From Planctomycetes bacterium UBA2386 (GTDB lineage: Bacteria; Planctomycetota; UBA1135; UBA2386), in contig DDSQ01000025.1 in the NCBI GenBank assembly GCA_002343845.1, forward strand, positions 196-11,643: a stretch of 11,448 nt of DNA, read 5' to 3'. The translations under genes and the position numbers were made by a program. The notes beneath the pieces were generated by a model. That model was not told where the DNA came from and ran no database searches. It saw only the letters and a program-made list of their open reading frames with translations. Below are positions 7,103 through 11,448 of this stretch, in pieces (the first letter of the stretch is position 1; each line of letters starts with the position of its first letter).

Positions 7103-8286
7103 CGGATCACGCCGAGCTGCTTGCCGACCTTCGCGAACGCGCCGACCGCGGTCTCGAGCTGCGGGATCTCGTGGGCGGCGCTGATCTGCACGCGGATGCG
7201 CGCCTTGCCCTTCGGCACGACCGGGAAGGCGAAGCCGATCACGTAGACGCCTTCGTCGAGCAGCCGGGCGGCCATCTCCACCGCGAGCTTGGCGTCGCCG
7301 AGCATGATCGGGCAGATCGGGTGTTCGCCGGGCACGATCTGGAAGCCCGCCTTCGTCATCGCGTCGCGGAAGAACCGCGTGTTCGCGGCGAGCTTGTCGC
7401 GCAGCGCCGTCGTCGCCGCCAGCCGGTCGAGGCAAGCGATCGTGCTGCCGACGATCGCCGGCGCGAGCGTGTTCGAGAACAGGTACGGCCGACTGCGGTT
7501 GCGCAGCAGATCGACGATCTCCTGCTTGCCGGTCGTGAAGCCGCCGGCGGCGCCGCCGAGCGCCTTGCCGAGCGTGCTGGTCATCAGGTCGATCCGTGCC
7601 TGCACGCCGTGGTACTCGGGGGTGCCGCGGCCGGTGGGGCCGAAGAAGCCGGTGGCGTGGCTGTCGTCGACCATCACCATGGCCCGGTACTTGTCGGCGA
7701 GTTCGCAGATGTCCGGCAGCTTCGCGACGAACCCGTCCATCGAGAACACGCCGTCGGTCGCGATCAGGCGCGAACGGCAGTTCATGCTCGCCTGCAGATG
7801 GGTTTCGAGCTCGGCCATGTCGCCGTTGGCGTAGCGGAAGCGCTGCGCCTTGCTCAGCCGGATGCCGTCGATGATCGACGCGTGGTTCAGCGAGTCGCTG
7901 ATGATCGCATCCTGCTCGCCCATCAAGGTCTCGAACAGGCCCCCGTTCGCGTCGAAGCACGACGAGTAGAGGATCGTGTCCTCGGTGCCGAGGAAGGCCG
8001 AGACCTTGCGTTCGAGGGTCTTGTGCGCGTCCTGCGTGCCGCAGATGAAGCGCACCGAGGCGAGGCCGAGGCCATGCGAGTCGATCGCCGCCTTCGCCGC
8101 CTGCTTCAGGCCCGGGTCGTTGGCAAGGCCGAGGTAGTTGTTGGCGCACAGGCACAGCACCTGCTTGCCGTTGACGGTGATCCACGGCCCCTGCGGGCTC
8201 TGGATCACGCGTTCGGACTTCCAGAGTCCGGCGGCGCGGATCTCGTCGAGGTCGGTGCGGATGCGGGCGCGGTCGTGTTCGAACAT
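7099..8286 (-). CDS. kbl: 2-amino-3-ketobutyrate CoA ligase (glycine C-acetyltransferase)
   Basis: A 395-residue PLP enzyme of the alpha-oxoamine synthase family. It converts 2-amino-3-oxobutyrate plus CoA to glycine and acetyl-CoA, the second step of threonine breakdown after threonine dehydrogenase. Kbl-specific stretches are clear: [12 protein letters not shown] (47-58), [16 protein letters not shown] (77-92), [15 protein letters not shown] (107-121) and [10 protein letters not shown] (132-141). [19 protein letters not shown] (206-224) carries the cofactor-binding Asp207 and His210. [13 protein letters not shown] (237-249) contains the Schiff-base Lys241. Length matches E. coli Kbl (398). 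These motifs set it apart from BioF or serine palmitoyltransferase. The ATG at 8286 is the standard N-terminus; the longer in-frame ORF upstream is GC-rich non-coding sequence. No Shine-Dalgarno or clear promoter is visible. It is the first gene of a run with the aminopeptidase and glycosyltransferase. No tdh lies within the window. Confidence 0.96.
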   Translation of the reverse strand: MFEHDRARIRTDLDEIRAAGLWKSERVIQSPQGPWITVNGKQVLCLCANNYLGLANDPGLKQAAKAAIDSHGLGLASVRFICGTQDAHKTLERKVSAFLGTEDTILYSSCFDANGGLFETLMGEQDAIISDSLNHASIIDGIRLSKAQRFRYANGDMAELETHLQASMNCRSRLIATDGVFSMDGFVAKLPDICELADKYRAMVMVDDSHATGFFGPTGRGTPEYHGVQARIDLMTSTLGKALGGAAGGFTTGKQEIVDLLRNRSRPYLFSNTLAPAIVGSTIACLDRLAATTALRDKLAANTRFFRDAMTKAGFQIVPGEHPICPIMLGDAKLAVEMAARLLDEGVYVIGFAFPVVPKGKARIRVQISAAHEIPQLETAVGAFAKVGKQLGVIR

Positions 8287-8475
8287 GCGGCGGCGGGGCG
8301 GAACCAGGAAACGGGATGCCGACTCTGCAGGTGGCTGCGGAGCCGATGGCGGCCGGCTCGACGCAGTCCCCGCGGCGGGTCGGGGCGTCGAGCGGGGGCG
8401 GCCATTCTGCGGCAGCGACGCGCCCGGCGCCACCGCGCAGGCGAGGTGGCCCGGACAGCGGTGGTCTGCGGCGCG

Positions 8476-8498
8476 ATGGCTCGCTAGAAGCGAGCCAT
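8476..8498. repeat. 9-bp perfect inverted repeat spanning a start codon
   Basis: ATGGCTCGC (8476-8484) and GCGAGCCAT (8490-8498) are exact reverse complements around the 5-nt centre TAGAA. The right arm contains the first two bases of the start codon (8497) of the following lipoprotein gene. The centre (TAGAAG, 8485-8490) sits exactly where a leaderless -10 would lie, 6 bases before the ATG as in two other genes here. It may be a DNA operator, an RNA hairpin hiding the start codon, or chance. Confidence 0.4.
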
Positions 8499-8904
8499 GG
8501 CCCACCGTCCAGGGCGTTGGAACGTGGTCGACGCGCTGCCTCTGGCGCTCCTGCTGGCCGCGTGCGAGGCAGCACCCGAGCCGCTGCCGCACGCCGCGCG
8601 GCCGGTCGTCGAGATCGCGCGGTGGGAGGTCTTCGACGGCGACGCGCACGTCGGCACCGTCCGCCAGCTCGAGATCCACGATCCGCAGGGCCCGCAGGCG
8701 TTCTATCGCATCGAGGACCGCCGCGGGCGGTGGCTCGGGCATGCGACGACGGCCGGCAGGTTCACGCGCCGCGTGCCGTTCCGCGACGAAGAGCAGGACC
8801 TCGGCGTGTGGTCGCTGGCGCGCGGCACTGCACTGCTGGTCGAAGCCAAGGCCGAGGTGCGGCTGCAGCCGGTGGCGCTCGACGCCGACATGCGCCGGCG
8901 GTGA
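8497..8904 (+). CDS. Small lipoprotein of unknown function
   Basis: A 135-residue protein with a lipoprotein signal: a short basic N-terminus (MAHRPGRWN), a hydrophobic run and the lipobox LAAC with predicted lipidated Cys23. The mature part is a small, probably beta-rich domain ([20 protein letters not shown] at 43-62, then [35 protein letters not shown] and a final strand [15 protein letters not shown]). I do not recognise a family, and no catalytic motif stands out. It probably sits on the periplasmic face of a membrane. The ATG at 8497 is set by the signal peptide; no Shine-Dalgarno precedes it, and the start lies in a perfect inverted repeat. It is divergent from kbl (210-bp gap) and convergent with the next lipoprotein gene. 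Confidence 0.72.
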   Translation: MAHRPGRWNVVDALPLALLLAACEAAPEPLPHAARPVVEIARWEVFDGDAHVGTVRQLEIHDPQGPQAFYRIEDRRGRWLGHATTAGRFTRRVPFRDEEQDLGVWSLARGTALLVEAKAEVRLQPVALDADMRRR

Positions 8905-8915
8905 CTGCGGGTGGA

Positions 8916-8930
8916 GCGGCGGCTCGCCGC
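8916..8930. terminator. Possible hairpin between convergent lipoprotein genes
   Basis: GCGGCG (8916-8921), loop GCT, and CGCCGC (8925-8930) form a short perfect 6-bp stem in the 55-bp gap between two convergent genes. There is no T-tract. Such GC hairpins are common by chance in this composition, so this is weak. Confidence 0.2.
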
Positions 8931-8959
8931 GTCCTCTCGATCCAGCGAGGCCCCGGACG

Positions 8960-9430
8960 TCACGGCGCCGGGCGGCGGTAGAGCACGTCGTCGCGGCCGA
9001 AGACGAGCAGGAAGCGGCGCCGTTCGTCCTCGCGGCGGCCCGACGGCGTCTCGACGTGTTGGTCGTGGTCGTAGTAGAGGAAGCCGAGCAGCAGTCCGAG
9101 CACGCGGTCGCGTTCGATCACGGCGCCTTGCCCGTCGACGATCGTCTTCTGCGTGTCGAACGCGCTGAACAGCGGGCCGAAGCCAGCCGTCTCCGTCAGC
9201 GTGTATCCGGCCGGATACTGCGGGTCCGACGCCGCGAACGTCGTGGCGTCGAAGTGGACGAGCGGAAACCACGAACCCTCGCTCAGCCGTTCCTCGCCCG
9301 ACGCCTTCAGGTCCGCGATCAGCTTCGGCAGGTCGTAGCTGCCGTCCGCATGCCGCGCGCGGGCGAACTCGTAGTTGCTGCAGGCGGCGAGCAGGAGGGT
9401 CAAGAACGGCAAAGCGGTGCGCACGAGCAT
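8960..9430 (-). CDS. Lipoprotein of unknown function
   Basis: A 156-residue predicted lipoprotein. The signal is [17 protein letters not shown] with predicted lipidated Cys17. The mature protein has an aromatic, Asp-rich body: [18 protein letters not shown] (32-49), [13 protein letters not shown], a hydrophobic stretch [24 protein letters not shown] and a C-terminal [17 protein letters not shown]. The [13 protein letters not shown] stretch (about 109-121) is hydrophobic but short for a membrane span and may be a buried strand or helix. I cannot assign a family. The start at 9430 is supported by GGAG on the minus strand (9439-9442, 8-nt spacer). It diverges from the thioesterase gene with an 89-bp gap and converges with the small lipoprotein at 8497. 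Confidence 0.75.
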   Translation of the reverse strand: MLVRTALPFLTLLLAACSNYEFARARHADGSYDLPKLIADLKASGEERLSEGSWFPLVHFDATTFAASDPQYPAGYTLTETAGFGPLFSAFDTQKTIVDGQGAVIERDRVLGLLLGFLYYDHDQHVETPSGRREDERRRFLLVFGRDDVLYRRPAP

Positions 9431-9503
9431 CGAAGGATCTCCGGTCGGGGTGGGGGTCGAAAAAGGCGGCGCAGAGCGTGCTTCCGCGCGGCGCGTGTCA
9501 CCC

Positions 9504-9509
9504 TACCAT
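9504..9509 (+). promoter_or_regulatory. Candidate -10 element of the thioesterase gene
   Basis: TACCAT (4 of 6 to TATAAT) ends 10 bases before the ATG at 9520, giving a leader of only a few nucleotides at most. There is no good -35 at 17 bp (CTTCCG at 9481-9486 is poor) and no Shine-Dalgarno, so this fits near-leaderless expression only weakly. Confidence 0.25.
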
Positions 9510-9519
9510 CGGGCGCGAG

Positions 9520-10008
9520 ATGAGCACCCCCGAGCAACCGCTGCCGCCGCGCCCCGTCGCCGCCAGCAGGGTCGAGATGACCGAGATCGTGTTCCCGAAC
9601 GACGCCAACCCGCTCGGCAACGCGATGGGTGGGCGCGTCATGCACTGGATGGACATCGCCTGTGCGGTGGCCGCCGGTCGCCACGCGCGCACACCGGTCG
9701 TCACCGCGAACGTCGACAACATCGACTTCCACAACCCGGTGCCGGTCGGCGGCATCATCGTCCTGCTCGCGTCGGTGAACTTCGCGGGCCGCACGTCGAT
9801 GGAGGTCGGCGTGAAGGTGTTGCAGGAGGACCGCGCGACCGGCACGCGCAAGCACGTGGCGTCGGCGTACATGACGTTCGTGTCGCTCGACCCGGTGACG
9901 AAGGCGCCGCGGCCGGTGCCACCCGTGGTGCCGGAGACCGACGACGAGAAGCGCCGCTACGAGGCCGGCCGGCAACGCCGCGCCGCCCGCCAGGCTGCGC
10001 GCAAGTAG
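9520..10008 (+). CDS. Hotdog-fold acyl-CoA thioesterase (YciA/ACOT type)
   Basis: A 162-residue cytoplasmic thioesterase that hydrolyses acyl-CoA to free fatty acid and CoA. The hotdog domain spans about residues 15-125: MTEIVFPNDANPLGNAMGGR (20-39), the central helix VMHWMDIACAVAAGRHA (40-56) with catalytic-type Asp45, then TANVDNIDFHNPVPVGGII (62-80) and RTSMEVGVKVLQED, ending in ASAYMTFVSLD (114-124). The NPLGNAMGG motif and the Asp in the central helix place it with YciA, BFIT and ACOT enzymes. The C-terminus (about 140-162) is a charged Arg/Ala helix. I chose the ATG at 9520 over 9478 because the 14 extra residues cross the presumed promoter and look unrelated. The chain length it prefers cannot be told. 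Confidence 0.93.
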   Translation: MSTPEQPLPPRPVAASRVEMTEIVFPNDANPLGNAMGGRVMHWMDIACAVAAGRHARTPVVTANVDNIDFHNPVPVGGIIVLLASVNFAGRTSMEVGVKVLQEDRATGTRKHVASAYMTFVSLDPVTKAPRPVPPVVPETDDEKRRYEAGRQRRAARQAARK

Positions 10009-10047
10009 CCGCGCGGCAGGGGCCTGCGACCAACCGAGCCCGTGGCC

Positions 10048-10076
10048 TTGCCAGTTATGGTAGTGAGCACTAACAT
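10048..10076 (+). promoter_or_regulatory. Predicted leaderless sigma70-type promoter of the repeat lipoprotein gene
   Basis: -35 TTGCCA (10048-10053), an exact 17-bp spacer, and -10 TAACAT (10071-10076). Six bases separate the -10 from the ATG at 10083, so the predicted start point falls on the start codon. No Shine-Dalgarno exists. This is the best core promoter match in the window and lies in a locally AT-rich patch that stands out from its surroundings. Confidence 0.62.
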
Positions 10077-10079
10077 AAC
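10054..10079. promoter_or_regulatory. 26-bp palindromic operator, TetR-like
   Basis: GTTATG (10054-10059) pairs with CATAAC (10074-10079), and TAGTG (10061-10065) pairs with CACTA (10068-10072). The dyad is symmetric about 10066/10067, with 11 of 13 half-site positions matching. The core TAGTGAGCACTA resembles operators of many TetR-family repressors. It fills the whole spacer and covers the -10 of the promoter at 10048-10076, so a bound repressor would block RNA polymerase. No regulator gene is present in the window. Confidence 0.6.
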
Positions 10080-10082
10080 GAC

Positions 10083-11180
10083 ATGACGACGACGCGGTGC
10101 GTGTTCCTTCCCGCGCTGCTCAGCGCTTTCGCCGCCTGCTGCAGCCCCGACCCGGTGACCCAGGATCCCGAGCAGCAGGCCCGCATCGACCGGCTCCGTG
10201 CGGCCGGGGTGGCGGCCCCCTTGGCGCTGCACCCGATCCGCGTGCTCGGTCGTGCCGACGGCACGGCTGCCGAGGCTCTCGGCCTCGTGCTCGAACGCCA
10301 CGGCATGCCGGCACTCGAGGTCGCGGTCGCCGAGTTCGACGCGAAGGACCTCGCGTGGGATGCGGTGCCTGCCGCCTTCGGTGCGCACGTGCGCGCCGCG
10401 GCAGGGCCCGCGGCGGCCGGCGGCCACGCGCTCTACGCCGAGTTCCTCGGCGATCCGCGCAGCGGCCCGACCGAAGTCCGGTTCGTCGTGGTCGACGCCG
10501 CGGGCGCGCTGGTGATCGCCGATCGCCAGACGCCGGCCGACGCGACGTTCCGCCGCACCGCCGGCGCCGACCCCGATCCGCTGGGCTGCGCTTCCTGCGT
10601 CGGCGAGCGCCTGTTCGAGGTCGTCGGCTGGAAGAAGGTGTCGGGCGGCGTGCGTGATGGTCGCTTCGCGGCGATGTGGGAGCGCAAGTCCGGCATGCCG
10701 GACCGCAAGGAACGGGCGGCCATGAACGAGCGGGCGGCGGCGCTGCGGAAGTCGCTCGCCGATGCGACGTTCGCCGTGTTTGCGCCGGCCGGAGCTGGCG
10801 AAGCGGCGCCGGCCGCAGCGTCGCTCGCGGCAGCCGTGAAGCGCGAACTGCCCTGCAAGTCGGTGACGGCGGTCGCGACCATGCTCGTGGTGCCGCCGTC
10901 GCCGAATCAACAGAAGCGCCTCTACGACCTTGCCAGCGCGCTGCGGGCGAGCGTCGTGAAGGAACCGCCCGCCGCCGGCCATGCGGTCGCGGTCGAGATG
11001 GGCTTCGCCGACGACGGGTCAGCGGGCTTCTGCAACGTCGTCGTCGTGAACAAGGCCGGCGAGCTCGTGCTCGCCGAGTTCCAGAACGACCAGCACACGT
11101 TGTGGAAGAGCCTCGCGCCGCGCACGCCGGCCGACGGCGAACGGTTGGCCGCGGCGATGTTGGCGAAGGCGCTGCGCTGA
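10083..11180 (+). CDS. Lipoprotein of unknown function with internal duplication
   Basis: A 365-residue protein of no family I recognise. A lipoprotein-type signal ends in SAFAACC, so Cys19 (or Cys20) is probably lipidated and the protein is on the cell envelope. Two similar units are visible. GHALYAEFLGDPRSGPTEVR then FVVVDAAGALVIADRQTP (114-151) matches GHAVAVEMGFADDGSAGFCN then VVVVNKAGELVLAEFQND (299-336), 185 residues apart. Each is preceded by an Ala-rich helical stretch (LAWDAVPAAFGAHVRAAAG; YDLASALRASVVKE). This suggests a duplicated alpha/beta domain. The first unit is followed by CASC (169-172), a possible metal or redox pair absent from the second. A charged linker (about 188-228) separates the units. 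The start at 10083 is set by the signal peptide and by the leaderless promoter just before it. The palindrome there suggests tight control by a repressor. Confidence 0.75.
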   Translation: MTTTRCVFLPALLSAFAACCSPDPVTQDPEQQARIDRLRAAGVAAPLALHPIRVLGRADGTAAEALGLVLERHGMPALEVAVAEFDAKDLAWDAVPAAFGAHVRAAAGPAAAGGHALYAEFLGDPRSGPTEVRFVVVDAAGALVIADRQTPADATFRRTAGADPDPLGCASCVGERLFEVVGWKKVSGGVRDGRFAAMWERKSGMPDRKERAAMNERAAALRKSLADATFAVFAPAGAGEAAPAAASLAAAVKRELPCKSVTAVATMLVVPPSPNQQKRLYDLASALRASVVKEPPAAGHAVAVEMGFADDGSAGFCNVVVVNKAGELVLAEFQNDQHTLWKSLAPRTPADGERLAAAMLAKALR

Positions 11181-11369
11181 AGCGGGCTGCCTCAGCCGAG
11201 CCGATGCGAATCCAGCGTCGCGAACAACCGGCGGCGCTCGTTGGCGGCGAGCAGGTCGAGGGCTGGACCGCCGACTGCGCTTCTCGCGGTTCCTGGCCTG
11301 CGCGTGCGCAATCTCCTGGTGGATTGACGCGCTAGTGAATACCCCGGGAGCCGCAGCTGCTCCGGTGCC
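11181..11369. other. Intergenic region; possible gene remnant
   Basis: No convincing gene lies here. On the minus strand, about 11192-11290 reads LDLLAANERRRLFATLDSHRLG before a TGA (11192-11194). That has the codon usage of a real C-terminus, but no plausible start or upstream domain follows, so it may be a decayed gene end or chance. The part at 11320-11345 contains several stops in all frames. A weak hairpin (about 11346-11363, CGGGAGC pairing imperfectly with GCTCCGG) lies just past the stop of the right-edge gene. Confidence 0.25.
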
Positions 11370-11448
11370 TCAGCCGGCCAGCTGGCGCCACAGCATGAAC
11401 GCCGCGACTGCAACCAACAGGGCGCCGAACAGGCGCCGCAGCAGCGCC
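11370..11448 (-). CDS. C-terminal fragment of a probable membrane protein (TauE/SafE-like?)
   Basis: Only the last 25 codons and the TGA (11370-11372) of a gene entering from the right edge. The fragment ALLRRLFGALLVAVAAFMLW then RQLAG has basic residues followed by a hydrophobic segment of about 14 residues and a short polar tail. That matches the last transmembrane helix of a permease. The 'LLRRLFGALLVAVA.FMLW' pattern recalls the end of TauE/SafE (TSUP) anion exporters, but 25 residues cannot prove it. It is convergent with the repeat lipoprotein gene across a 189-bp gap. Confidence 0.42.
   Translation of the reverse strand, partial: ALLRRLFGALLVAVAAFMLWRQLAG

Noticed and set aside
7171..8487. 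438-residue plus-strand ORF
   Set aside because: Antisense to kbl, no recognisable domain, composition of a shadow frame.
7103..8575. N-terminal extension of the aminopeptidase frame through kbl
   Set aside because: The extension is the shadow of kbl in another frame. The real MetAP starts at the GTG overlapping the kbl stop.
8138..9523. 461-residue plus-strand ORF
   Set aside because: Overlaps kbl, both small lipoproteins and the thioesterase promoter. It is Arg/Ala low complexity, and the lipoprotein frames have signal peptides and better starts.

Overview
The window is a very GC-rich stretch of a bacterial chromosome. It is densely coded, GC is very high at third codon positions, and intergenic gaps are all under 300 bp. 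The many lipobox signal peptides, a ChaN-type lipoprotein and a Leu/Phe/Val-type dehydrogenase fit a Gram-negative-type environmental bacterium. Planctomycetota or Myxococcota are plausible on general style, but nothing here fixes the phylum. I see no rRNA, tRNA, CRISPR array, insertion sequence, phage gene or toxin-antitoxin pair, so this looks like ordinary chromosomal backbone rather than an island.

Left part (1-3051): an ABC-transporter ATPase runs off the left edge and overlaps exodeoxyribonuclease III (xthA) by 4 bp on the minus strand. Divergently, a plus-strand lipoprotein fuses a ChaN (haem-binding/Tiki-like) domain to a C-terminal PDZ domain. It faces a minus-strand DUF4287-SRPBCC protein.

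Middle (3052-8286): a plus-strand leucine-dehydrogenase-family enzyme has no ribosome binding site of its own. It is preceded by a possible 65-codon leader ORF that has a perfect Shine-Dalgarno and ends in a GTGA overlap with the enzyme's start. Convergent to it is a small exported protein that is about 30% arginine. Upstream of that, a minus-strand operon reads kbl (2-amino-3-ketobutyrate CoA ligase), then a type II (archaeal/eukaryotic-class) methionine aminopeptidase, then a GT4-like glycosyltransferase. kbl and the aminopeptidase overlap by 4 bp, and the glycosyltransferase starts 8 bp after the aminopeptidase.

Right part (8287-11448): two small lipoproteins of unknown function face each other. 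They are followed by a hotdog-fold acyl-CoA thioesterase, then a 365-residue lipoprotein of unknown function with an apparent internal duplication. A probable membrane-protein C-terminus enters from the right edge.

The most interesting non-coding signals are promoters. Two lipoprotein genes (1050 and 10083) each have a TTGCC(A/G) -35, a 17-bp spacer and a -10 whose last base lies exactly 7 nt before the A of the ATG. This implies leaderless transcripts. The promoter at 10083 is covered by a 26-bp near-perfect AT-rich palindrome that looks like a TetR-type operator. No coherent new multi-gene system is evident. The best leads are the bacterial type II aminopeptidase coupled to kbl, the leaderless/operator promoter architecture, the LeuDH leader ORF and the unassigned exported proteins.
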